A DNA stretch of 64,000 nucleotides, taken from assembly GCA_029255685.2 (NCBI GenBank), contig CM055313.2, forward strand, positions 29,260,579 through 29,324,578, in the 5' to 3' direction. A program made the translations under genes and the position numbers. The stretch comes from Silene conica. Taxonomy: Eukaryota; Streptophyta; Magnoliopsida; Caryophyllales; Caryophyllaceae. Positions 1 through 9,636 of the stretch are shown here, in pieces; within the stretch, counting starts at the first letter, position 1; each line of letters starts with the position of its first letter. The notes beneath the pieces were generated by a model that did no database searches, was not told the origin of the DNA, and was given only the letters and a program-made list of their open reading frames with translations.

Positions 1-8
1 ATTATATT

Positions 9-1245
9 TTACACTGATAACTTACGGTTTTCCTCAGACTGTAATAAAGATTCAGCATCTGGAAAGCTGGATGGAAGTGGTGCTAAAGTCTGTGCAGGTG
101 ATGTTGTCTGACGTAGACCAACTTGCTTTTTCAGTCCCTGATGCCATCCACATTCACCGTTTGGGAATAATAAGGGATATTGCAATGGGTCATAACATCC
201 ATAGTAATGCATAACTCGGTGGGATGTTTGAGAATGGCTGGTAACTAATATGTGTGGTCCATCGGTCTCACCAGATGTAGAGTTTTCGGGCCATATAGCA
301 GCTACCTCGTTTGACGCAGGAGCATTGCTCACACGCTGATCCTGTCTAGGATTCTTTGTTATAACTATTTGACTATTGACAGTAAGGGGAACATCTTTTA
401 GCGAACGGAAGAAACGCGCATATGGGTTAGTTTGGGTGACTTTCATTAGGATTTCTATAACAGCTGTATTCAGCTCGTTGAAACACGCCGCACGATTTGC
501 AGGTTCATCTTGGCCATCGTAGAAGTACAACTGAAGATACTTTGGGTGAGAACCACATGGCAATAGATCTGGGACATTGTGATACATTTGACCATGTAGT
601 TTGAACACATAGATACCCTTGATAGTTTTCGAGTCAAATTTACCTCCAATAGATGTAAACGCAAACAAGTTATTGTACAAGCGAGCGTACACCCGGAAGT
701 GGACCGAAATATCGTCTAATGAAGTGTATAACCTTGAAAGTAGTAGTGGGTACCTGTTGAACGGCAGGACAATTGATCCATTGCCACAACAGAAATTCCT
801 AGTTTCATACACAAATTTCTTTGCAAAGCAATGTACACATGAATGCGCGTCCGGCAACTTGTAAGGAGTACCGACTAATGGCTGACCAATCATAGCAGCA
901 GGTAACCCTGCAATTCCGAACAACAATTCTAAACTATACCATACATAGGAAAATAATATACATTACAGCTACAGAGGCACTCACCAATCTGTAATTGCAA
1001 ACGGGGTCTTCCGGGACGCTTTGCGGCGACATCAACATCAGCATTTTTAAGGTATGACTAAGTGCAAACAAGCAACTGTTAATAGTTGCCGAATGATAAT
1101 ATGGAAGGAACTAAATAAGGGCAAACACGTTGTACTACACTACCTTGTCACGATAGGATCAATCTGTTTTTGAGCCCTACATTTGCGTTTTTTTCGCCCA
1201 CTTCCGTCCTTTTCCAGGATCAAGCTGTCATCTGAATTCCAGAAT
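9..1245 (-). CDS. Helitron replicase-helicase (RepHel), 5' exons only
   Basis: This is the amino-terminal part of a rolling-circle Helitron transposase; the Rep nuclease and helicase would lie left of position 1. Three exons can be read. About 1245-1143 encodes a basic stretch (GSGRKKRKCR). About 1050-985 encodes an AT-hook (KRPGRPR) and ends at a GTGAGT donor. A long exon starts at about 912 after a GGAATTGCAG acceptor. That exon has a zinc-finger-like segment (CVHC...FCC) and then the typical Helitron_like_N block, including YYGCYDPLQYPLLFPNGE. The frame closes at about 9, probably in an intron. Family assignment rests on these motifs; catalytic residues are outside the window, so activity cannot be judged. 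The RPA gene at 9.6-12.1 kb on the same strand fits plant autonomous Helitrons, which often carry one. Confidence 0.85.
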
Positions 1246-1820
1246 ATCAGCACTTATAATAGGTCTATGTTACATATATAAAACAGGTTAAACACTATCG
1301 TAACGCACAACATACCCATTGCACAAGGATTACTGTAGAACACGTATACAATGAGGTCAAATCGTTGCGCCCTGCAGCATTAGAAACATTAAAACATTGA
1401 GGGTTATAACGTATATGGACGTATCGCTAGCAGAATAAAACCTCAAGGACAAAATGTATACGCTCGTAAGCATAATAGTTAACAATCGACGAATCTGATG
1501 AGGTGCTATTGTATTGCCAAAACAAAGCACTAAAAATGCAACTACGTGTAGACAAGAACAAGTGGACCATGGAACGTTGTCAATACTAAGAAGTGGTTGC
1601 GCAGCCTAACCATCACTTGGTGTATAGATTTTATAAAAAGCATAAACTTGATCATTAACAAAGCAAAAGATAGCGATAAAACAAAATACAATAACTGATC
1701 ACATAATCCACAAAACTAATATTCTATGAATAATAAGATTCCTGTTAACATAACACTGCTAAACATCAGCTCTCATCTATGAGCAAATTTCCAAAAAAGG
1801 CAGCAGCTACTATTAAAGCT

Positions 1821-2837
1821 TCAAAGTAACTTGGAAGGTTTGTAGAACACGCTCCTTTTAGAGACAGGTTTGGGATATGGAACAATCTTGGTAGTTCGAG
1901 ACGTACAGCCACGTATATCGACTAACTGTGGGGGTGTTTTCTGTTTTTTGGGTGGCGGTGGTGGGTATAATTGACCAGGAATCGTATGTGGAGAACTCTT
2001 TGGGGTAATACATTCGTCTTCATCTAAGACTACAGTTCCTGGAAACTCTGTTTGAATACCGGGAGGTGTTTCCTGAGATGCTGACAAGCGCTTCTGAAGT
2101 TTTTCGAAATAGTTCCTAGCACATTCGCATGTCAACGCAGCTAGCTCAACTTCTTCAGGTGCATAATTTGCATCGATCAGGTCAATATTATATATAGGAA
2201 TCAGATATTCGATAGTTTTATAAGCAAGGTTCCGCTCTGACGCAGTCTCAGATGAAGCTATTTCACCTACAATATGCGTAGGACCACGCTTTACCCTGTG
2301 ATGGTTTATAGTCAACCATGATATGAAACAGTGAGGTGTTTGCTCTAATGTGGTGATAGAGCTGCACTTGATAGGGATCTTATTAACAACCACACGCAAG
2401 ATAGACACCATGTCTAACGCAAGTGATTAGTAATGACACATCTCATGGCACACGAATTCTTCTACTAATGGAACTTTAGGAAACCCCATAGATTTGCGTT
2501 TCAGTTCCTCATGTTTCAATCTCCAGAGATTTGCACACCTCTCATGCGCCTCTTTGGTGGCAGCTGTGAAATCACCAATATAAATGTCGAATTTCTCTAT
2601 TAAATCAGTTACAGCAAGTCTGGCTGCTTGCTCACAAGACTCTTCGAAGTTAGATGACGAACCACCTATGAAGACATAGTCCTCAAGTTCTAAATTGTTT
2701 CTCACGGCGACAGACCCAACGTGATGTACTTTATCGTACAGGGCATAGTGGGGCTCCTCAAATTCCAGAAATTCAGTAATTCTACCCAGTAAAGGTCGGA
2801 AAGGAATTGAGATTGTTAACACCGGAGACATCATTTC
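1821..2837 (-). pseudogene. Two-repeat dsRBD-like protein, copy A (in-frame stop)
   Basis: This is a homologue of the gene at 13.3-14.4 kb. The exon begins after a CATTGACAG acceptor at 2838. The first repeat (about residues 15-85) reads like a double-stranded-RNA-binding fold: a PHYALYD strand, YVFIGGSS, then a helix ESCEQAARLAVTDLI. A linker rich in K, R and E follows (LWRLKHEELKR), then a second repeat containing AYKTIEYL and IIDANY-like LIDANYAPEEVELAALT. The tail is proline-rich (QLYPPPPPKKQK) and basic. One TAA lies in frame between the repeats at 2429-2427, with the frame continuing on both sides, so this copy is either a recent pseudogene or spliced in a way I do not see. No 5' exon matching copy B was found. 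The dsRBD reading comes from pattern only. Confidence 0.55.
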
Positions 2838-3416
2838 CTGTCAATGAGATATCTCAAACAAGATAATAATTCAGAATTGAATGCATACAAAAAACAACAT
2901 CTTGAGGTGTATAAAACGATCAATGCAATAGTGCTTACCAATTTACTCTACCAAAGATATATTATATATCAAGAACTCTGTATGTTGCAAACTTATGTTA
3001 TACAATTGTATATAAGCTACCAGATACTAACACAAAAAATATTAAACAGACTGCACAGAATGTATATTGATCAATATATGAGCATGTTCGTGGGAAATCC
3101 GTAAAAGAGTATGAGCATTAGTTCGTGTCATTTCTGTATTGTTTGACGACGATATTTCATGTAAATACCATATTTTAGTGACTGATACTCTATTTAAACA
3201 ACAACAGAAACCATTCCTAATAAATAAATGTTAATGCTGTTTGTTATTTTTAAAAAACGGAATGTGCTAACACCTCACAATTAATGAAGCAAATAAAAGA
3301 AAAACACTTAACCACCTGCAAGATAAACTTCAAATTCCTTTACACAACAAAGGGTTGAGCTTATTAGTAGAAGTAGTTAATATAATGATATGTTGATGTT
3401 ATTTCTTTATACCACC

Positions 3417-3447
<31 letters not shown>

Positions 3448-3545
3448 CAGATTAAATAGTGCCAACGTTCATTTACAGGATCCCGAACATTGACGTAAGT
3501 TAAATAAAATCCTTATAAGATAAGTTTGTTGTAAAATGATAAATC
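2838..3545. other. Non-coding, AT-rich
   Basis: No convincing gene. The stretch contains a TA-dinucleotide run near 3416-3447. A short open frame at 2844-3104 has no recognisable domain and is dominated by AT-rich codons. Confidence 0.5.
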
Positions 3546-3891
3546 GACCATTTCCAAGCAACAACTCAATTTAATCGGGTCAATTGTATATTAGGCCTTA
3601 ATCTCTCCTTATTGACCTTGGCTACTTAAACCCTCCCAAGCAGAAAGTCACGACCTAGGCCAATAATCTTTCCCAAACCACCACTTTTTAACCTTTTTTT
3701 TTTCTTTTTCTTAAATGGTTGGAACCAATTAAAATGTGCCACGAATGAGGTCGATTGGTGAGTCAATTTACCTCAAATTATGTCTATTTGTGTCTCAAAT
3801 CGACTTGAGTCAATTATAATAGATTTCTTAATTATAATTAACTTGACTTGACCCCATATTGACCTCCCAATCGACCTTGGTTGGGGATGTT
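3546..3891 (+). mobile_element. ~340-bp inverted-repeat element, copy 1
   Basis: This is the first of three copies of one non-autonomous element. It starts GACCATTTCCAAGC and ends near TTGGGGATG, which is roughly the reverse complement of the start. The interior has CAATTTAATCGGGTCAATTG, TCTCCTTATTGACCTTG, a T-rich tract, TTAAATGGTTGGAACCAA and a run of GGTCGA/TCGACC motifs, shared in order with the copy at 8082. The right terminus is eroded and I see no clear target duplication, so the superfamily is not assigned. Confidence 0.7.
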
Positions 3892-5884
3892 TAAAAAACA
3901 GTTGGAAGTATGGTTAGCAAAGCATGTAAGTTAGCAACAGACAGGTACGTTTGGCGCCATCCTGCATATCTTCCAGCAGTAGTATATAATTGATTGTCTG
4001 TACTTATAAACACTGTTTATTATTTTTAAAATGTATAAATGTATGGCCGGTAAGTATTACCAATGACCTAATAAGCGTATTGAGTGGACTAAGACGAAGC
4101 CTCAAAGACCACTGTAATTCAGACAGCAATGCTGCCTAACCATACCATAGTACAGTTCCCTTGGGAATGTTTATTATTAGAAAGTTTTGAGAACAGTTGA
4201 TAAGCAAGTTGAAATTGCAAACATATATCTAAGTTAGTAAACCAAAGAACTACGCAGACCAGAATATTTATCTTAGAAGTATAAGTTAATAATTAAGCAC
4301 TGATGTCCATAACACCGAGTTTACAATGCTACGCGTTTCCAGCAAAAACTGATGAATATAACATCAAGTTCTGTTTCAATTATAGTTTTCATATGATCAG
4401 TTATTCTGTTAGTGCAGTGTTTAGCTAATAGTCTATCTTCTAATATATATTATAAAATGTCCAGAATCGTAAAAGCACTGTGTTATAGGATGGTAAGTAT
4501 ATCGAAACGAGGTCTGTCAGTTAAGGCATCTGACCGTTAACCAGCGTATTCGTCATATAGCAGGGGTATTCACAACACTCTTACGCAATTGTTTATATTT
4601 GAGTTAGCTGCTTACGATACTCTGTGTTTTAATAATCGATCTAATATTTTTCACCATAGTATGTTATTATTGCTTATTATACAACCAATTTTCACGCTCT
4701 AAATCAATATATATTTGAAAACGTAGTTCATATCAACAAATAATTTTTACTACGACTGTATGTCTATTCGAAGATAGTATCAATGCATAACTAAACACAC
4801 GGAACATATGGTATGAGTGCACATGTTAGATACACATATCCTATAACATGTTTAGCTTCTATTTAACCGTTTATTGCGTGTTTATCAATCTTGTTAATAT
4901 ACCATAATTAAACATACCTAGTATACGTTTTTTTTTAAAACCAAAAAAAATATGCATTGGAGTAGTACATTGCTAGGTGCAATAATTATGGTTACAACCT
5001 CTCTTTAGTCTAAAACATGACATTGAGTATGAATATAGTTAATAGAGGTAATGTATAAAGTTAGTTTGATTATTACACTTGTACTCTCATGTTATTGCAA
5101 CAAGTTAATGATGACCATTATGCAAATGTGTTAAAGTTGTAAGATAGGTTTTAAAGTCAATGTCACATTTCTACCATATACTAAGCTTTAAGCACTACAC
5201 TTAAAGTATATTTTTAAAGAAACAAGTATTTATAAATTGTTCTAAGTACACGATGTTCCCCATTTCGTCTCCTAGAAAACCATATACGAGCAAAATTCAA
5301 TTGTTTTTCCCGTGGGCTTATGTATATATTGTAGAATTACGATTTTGTTGGATATGTCAACGAAGTACTTTGTATTAATTAACAATGTTGCATTTCAAGA
5401 TTTCTATACTTTTTCCAATACTAAACAGATACGTATTAGAATGTCATATAGTTGTTTTATTTTTTATGATGAGTGGACTAATAAATTGCGGGGCGAATAT
5501 TATAAGAAGAACGCTAACCTAATACATTAGAGGGTGATTATATTCAACCACGTAAGACATATATCCATATATAAATGACTAATCAGTTGTTTTGTCAGTA
5601 CGGGTATCTAACACGTCCAACCTGCTAGAACAGTAGTTTATTAGGCCCACACAAACACGCCTCGTCCTCCAAATATAACGATTTCTCACGGTTAAATCAA
5701 ACAATAAATGTTTTAAATGCACATAATATATAGTAATCATCACAAATTGCAAACTATAAGTAATATGAACAAGAATTCGAAACAACACACTGATTCACAG
5801 TATACAGTACAATTCACATAACTCAACATGAATCTGGACCAACCCAACAACACGCAAGACTCATCCGCTTCTATTAACAGTGGT
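3892..5884. other. Non-coding, AT-rich, with a degenerate repeat
   Basis: No gene recognised. A motif around 5014-5050 (GACATTGAGTATGAATAT then GTTAATAG) recurs near 7352 and, more diverged, near 14990, suggesting an old duplicated segment. A 72-codon open frame at 5312-5530 has no domain and is probably chance. Confidence 0.4.
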
Positions 5885-5892
5885 TATAAAAA
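5885..5892 (+). promoter_or_regulatory. TATA box of F-box-like gene A
   Basis: TATAAAAA about 75 bases ahead of the start codon at 5965, a normal plant spacing for a TATA box with a short leader. Confidence 0.5.
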
Positions 5893-5964
5893 GTAATCAG
5901 ACATTGTACAACATAATGATATTTCTTTCAAAATCTGACAAATTGTACCATAACCAACATTACA

Positions 5965-6498
5965 ATGCCTAAGTATTGCAAAAAAGCTTTCTTCGCGAGG
6001 GAAAATGACAAGCAAGAATTTGTCGAAGGATACGTAAATTGGAAAAAGGAACAATTTAAGTCGACATCGCTCTTTTCGACAACAACCGTTGAAGAGAAAA
6101 CAGAGAATGGCTACAGGCCCCATCACCTATTCTTAAATCTTCCCGGCCTGACAACTAATGTATTTAACAGACTTGGAAATTCAGACAAAAGAAATATGTC
6201 AGAAGTCTGTAAAGCTTGGGCTGCGTTGTTTTTAGTTGGCACAGAAACTTCCAAGGTCAATTTAGATTATGAGAAGCAGTTATTGAAGGAGAACTACAAT
6301 GGAACTATAAGGGTTGAAAGGAATCGACGGACGGTTGCGATATATTGTTCCTGCATGTACGGCAAAACGAAGAAGCAGAAGAGAAAACTACATGCAAGGA
6401 ACGAGAACAGATATAAGTTTGCAAGGTTGGAGGAACAGACACAAGAACAATGGGATGACCAGTCCGGGAGTGAAGGATATTACGACTCCGATTGTTAA
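5965..6498 (+). CDS. Small F-box-like protein, copy A (177 aa)
   Basis: A single-exon open frame. It has an F-box-like core at about residues 57-88: L-x-L-P, then V-F-N-R-L, D-K, M, VCKAW, LF. This follows the usual F-box spacing, in which LP opens helix 1 and V-C-K-x-W closes helix 3. Ahead of it is a conserved block EQFKS-SLFSTTTVEE-T and RPHH. After it come LVGTETSKV, DYE-QL-KEN and a basic patch (KTKKQKRKL). The protein ends SGSEGYYDSDC. It aligns without gaps over all 177 residues to the gene at 8674, with these blocks kept and the rest diverged, which suggests selection on the protein. True F-box proteins bind SKP1 in ubiquitin ligases; whether this one does is inference, since no LRR or Kelch substrate domain is present. 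A TATA box lies upstream. Confidence 0.65.
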   Translation: MPKYCKKAFFARENDKQEFVEGYVNWKKEQFKSTSLFSTTTVEEKTENGYRPHHLFLNLPGLTTNVFNRLGNSDKRNMSEVCKAWAALFLVGTETSKVNLDYEKQLLKENYNGTIRVERNRRTVAIYCSCMYGKTKKQKRKLHARNENRYKFARLEEQTQEQWDDQSGSEGYYDSDC

Positions 6499-6900
6499 TT
6501 TATAACAAGAGTTGTTCATCAAGCCGCTATACCAACTGGAGAGATACTTCCATTTGTGGGATATTCGCAATGTTTGTTATGTATTAAATTGTTTGTAGTT
6601 TTATATTATGCATTCGTTAAATTGGCGCATACATATGATTAAAGGCAGAGTAATTATATTATACGTATTGAACGTAGTACATGTAAGTGTTTGTTCCATA
6701 TTTACGTCTCTGTATTCCTTTTATTTCTTATCTGCCTAAGTTTAATTAAGATGTTATCATTACCACTATTAATTTAGAGTACTGTAAAATTACCACTTCC
6801 TAAACGACCTCTGTTTTCCCAGATTTAGGTAGTTGGATTAATTTTTGTATTAAACTATGCATCTTTTTTATATTGTTCAGTACACATAAATCATAAGATA
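6499..6900. other. 3' flank of F-box-like gene A, non-coding
   Basis: AT-rich sequence after the stop codon. No gene, repeat or clear signal was recognised. Confidence 0.4.
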
Positions 6901-7259
6901 AACCTGAAGCAAGGTAAATTAGGAGGTCGATATGGGGTCGAGCGAATTAATTGCGGGTACGAAATTAATTGAAATGGACTCACATCGATCTGAGACACGT
7001 AGCAACCCAATTTGAGGTAAATAGACTCAACAATCGTCCTCATATATGGCATATTTTATTTCGTTTTAACTTTTAAAGTAAAGAAGCAAAAAAAAGGACG
7101 AGTGATTATATTTTATTTACCAAATAAATTGTTTGGGTTACTGACATAGGTTGTGACCTATTGCTTAATCGACTTTAAGTGAGTTAAGGTCAATAAGGGA
7201 AAATAAAGATATGATACGCAGTTGACCCGATTAAATCGATTTTGGGCTTGTAAATGGTC
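6901..7259 (-). mobile_element. ~340-bp inverted-repeat element, copy 2 (inverted)
   Basis: This is the reverse-oriented relative of the copies at 3546 and 8082. It carries AAGGTCAATAAGG, GTTGACCCGATTAAATCGAT and ends GGGCTTGTAAATGGTC, the reverse complement of the terminal repeat of the plus-strand copies. It is the most diverged of the three. It sits between the two F-box-like genes. Confidence 0.6.
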
Positions 7260-8081
7260 TAATACATAACATTGTAAAACCAAAAGATTTACACTATCCA
7301 AAAAATATCCCTTAGATTAAGGAAGAGTACAATATTTACATTACCTAAGATATGACATTGAGTATGAGTATGGTTAATAGATATATCCACTATTCTAATT
7401 ATATACCAAACATGCAATTTTTAAGGTGAGTCACATAATCAGATAGTATTATAAAATCGATCGAAATTGCAATTCTAATTCCAACAGACGTTAGACGAAC
7501 TACCCAAATTTAAAAACAAACTCATGTTTGACATTACATTTGAGTAGTTTAGATGCGTATTAATTTGATCTTATGTCTTAACTATGAGCATAACAGACAC
7601 ATTTTAATTTTATTAGACGCAAGAACGTATATACGTGTAGTGTTGCATTTGGGGAGGGAAAGATCATAATGTCAGTACGAATTAACAACCAGATATATAT
7701 TTAAATCTTACTCTGTTTGAACGTGTTTTAGATTAAAATCTTTTCACATCGAAGACGTGGTTGTATATATATATGCATTAGCGGAACAATTTGACATTAT
7801 GTATATAAGAATACTTAGACAAGACGCTAATTATATGGCCGTAACGTTATTATTACACATATTAAGTCTTTTTCCCGAACCAAAAGTTGAGCAAACATTG
7901 AATTTCCTTTTTCATAATGTTTGGTTATGTATTGTAATCAACGCAAGTATGCCTATCGTTTGATGTGTAAGAAATAGTTTCTATCCGGTTCAGTTATGTT
8001 CGATCGATCATATATAAGTCACAAATAAGTTATTTACAAAACCAAAGTTTAAAAGACTATGTTAATTAACAAGACTATTAA
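7260..8081. other. Non-coding, AT-rich
   Basis: No gene recognised. It contains the second copy of the GACATTGAGTATGAGTAT/GTTAATAG motif near 7352-7381, also seen near 5020 and 14990. Confidence 0.4.
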
Positions 8082-8417
8082 GACCATTCTCAAGCTACAA
8101 GTCAATTTAATTGGGTCAATTGTATATTAAGCTTTAATCTCTCCTTATTGACCTTGACCACTTTAACTCTCCCAAGCAGAAAGTCAGAACGTACAACCAA
8201 TTTTTAAGCTGTTTCTTTTGTTTTTTTTTTTTTCCTTAAATGGTTGGAACCAAGTAAAATGTGACGCGTATGAGGTCGATTGGTGAGACAATTTACCTCT
8301 AATTGGGTCGATTTGTGACGCAAATCTTCTCAATACAATTTAAATAAAATTCTTAATTACAATTAACTTGACTCGACCCCAAATCGACCACCCAACCGAC
8401 ATTGCTTGGGGATGGTC
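8082..8417 (+). mobile_element. ~340-bp inverted-repeat element, copy 3
   Basis: This is the best-preserved copy. It starts GACCATTCTCAAGC and ends GCTTGGGGATGGTC, forming an imperfect 14-bp terminal inverted repeat. The interior matches copy 1 in order. No convincing target duplication is seen. It ends only about 260 bp before the F-box-like gene B and could supply part of that gene's upstream region. Confidence 0.72.
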
Positions 8418-8536
8418 CAGATAACATATTCCGACAATACAACAAATTGCATCAGTTTGTAAAATATGGTTAAGAATATAACAATTCAGATTCACTACAC
8501 CCAAAGCATGACCTTTGGCCTTCCTTACACATTTCC

Positions 8537-8542
8537 TATAAA
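8537..8542 (+). promoter_or_regulatory. TATA box of F-box-like gene B
   Basis: TATAAA inside CCTATAAAGG, about 130 bases before the start codon at 8674. The sequence between is C- and A-rich, like a plant leader. Confidence 0.5.
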
Positions 8543-8673
8543 GGAAGTGATTAGACATAAATCTACACCATCATTAATTACATCACAAACGTCAAAAAAA
8601 CTCCCCTCAAACTTCACCTCCCTTCTGATAACCGCTGAAATTAACACCCCCTGAAAACATCTTCAATTCAACA

Positions 8674-9207
8674 ATGGATTCTAAATGCAGAGTAATTAAG
8701 GATATCAGGAAAGAGGACAAGCTGGATTTTATTAGTAATTATGATAGTTGGAAGAGAGAACAATTTAAATCTAAGTCTCTGTTTTCAACAACAACAGTCG
8801 AGGAGCAAACAGCCTATGGCAGCAGGCCTCACCACCCCTGTCTAAGCCTTCCAGAGATAACAATTGCTATTTTCGACAAGCTTTATAAAGCAGACAAGAA
8901 GAGCATGGCAGTAGTCTGCAAAGCCTGGACCTCATTATTTCTAGTTGGGACTGAAACCTCAAAGGTGGATGTAGATTATGAGAGGCAATTAGTGAAAGAA
9001 AATGTCAACTGCACTATAAGGGTGACCAGGGGCTATCGCACAGTTGCTATGTACTGTTTCTGTACGTATGCCAGGTCAAAGAGGGAGGAAAGAAGGATTC
9101 GTCGTAGAATTAGGAGGAATCAGGAGATCGCCATATTGGAAACACAACTTGCAGATCGTCCTAGTGAAGAGTCAGGCAGCGAAGGATACTACGATTCAGA
9201 CTGCTGA
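8674..9207 (+). CDS. Small F-box-like protein, copy B (177 aa)
   Basis: Paralogue of the gene at 5965, same length and strand, single exon. The F-box-like core is at about residues 57-88 (LSLPEITIAIFDKL, then DKK, MAVVCKAW, SLF) and reads closer to the F-box consensus than copy A. Conserved blocks are EQFKS-SLFSTTTVEE, LFLVGTETSKV, the TIRV/RTVA/YC region and a basic segment rich in R and E (RRIRRRIRRN). The last eleven residues, SGSEGYYDSDC, are identical to copy A. The acidic, tyrosine-bearing tail looks like a short interaction or modification motif; that is inference. No substrate-recognition domain is visible. It may be Helitron cargo or a small host family; I do not recognise a named family. 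Confidence 0.67.
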   Translation: MDSKCRVIKDIRKEDKLDFISNYDSWKREQFKSKSLFSTTTVEEQTAYGSRPHHPCLSLPEITIAIFDKLYKADKKSMAVVCKAWTSLFLVGTETSKVDVDYERQLVKENVNCTIRVTRGYRTVAMYCFCTYARSKREERRIRRRIRRNQEIAILETQLADRPSEESGSEGYYDSDC

Positions 9208-9636
9208 AGGAACGGAAATTTACTCCGTTATATTACCTGTAAATCCTAGACTAGGGATTGGCTAAGGAAAACCATGTTCTGTAAACATCGCAAGTCTGTT
9301 TTGTGTGTTTTAGTTGTTATCGCATTTTAAAACAAGCGATGTAGTTTTGCAGTAGTGTAATTCTGGTTTTAACAAGAATGTCCTAATCTTTTGATATCTG
9401 TCCATATTTCAGAATCTATTACACAAAGCAGCAACAAACACGTAAACACTAACATAAACTTGAGAACAGCATGTGTGTTTTATAACGTAGCGTACAACTA
9501 CGAAGACAGTACTAACCCTAACCTGCTTCAGCCGATTTCCAGATATGTTATAGTAGTTCAGAATAGCCTAAGCAAATACAAACATACATACCAAAACATA
9601 TTACCAACACTCACAATAGACTAACAGTTCTCAGCC
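9208..9636. other. Intergenic, convergent 3' flanks
   Basis: Space between F-box-like gene B (plus) and the RPA-like gene (minus). A short open frame at 9391-9624 has no domain. Confidence 0.4.

Noticed and set aside
2844-3104. 86-codon open frame upstream of the dsRBD-like copy A
   Set aside because: Opposite strand, AT-rich composition, no homologue recognised.
5312-5530. 72-codon open frame
   Set aside because: No domain, no codon bias against the AT-rich background, no promoter signal.
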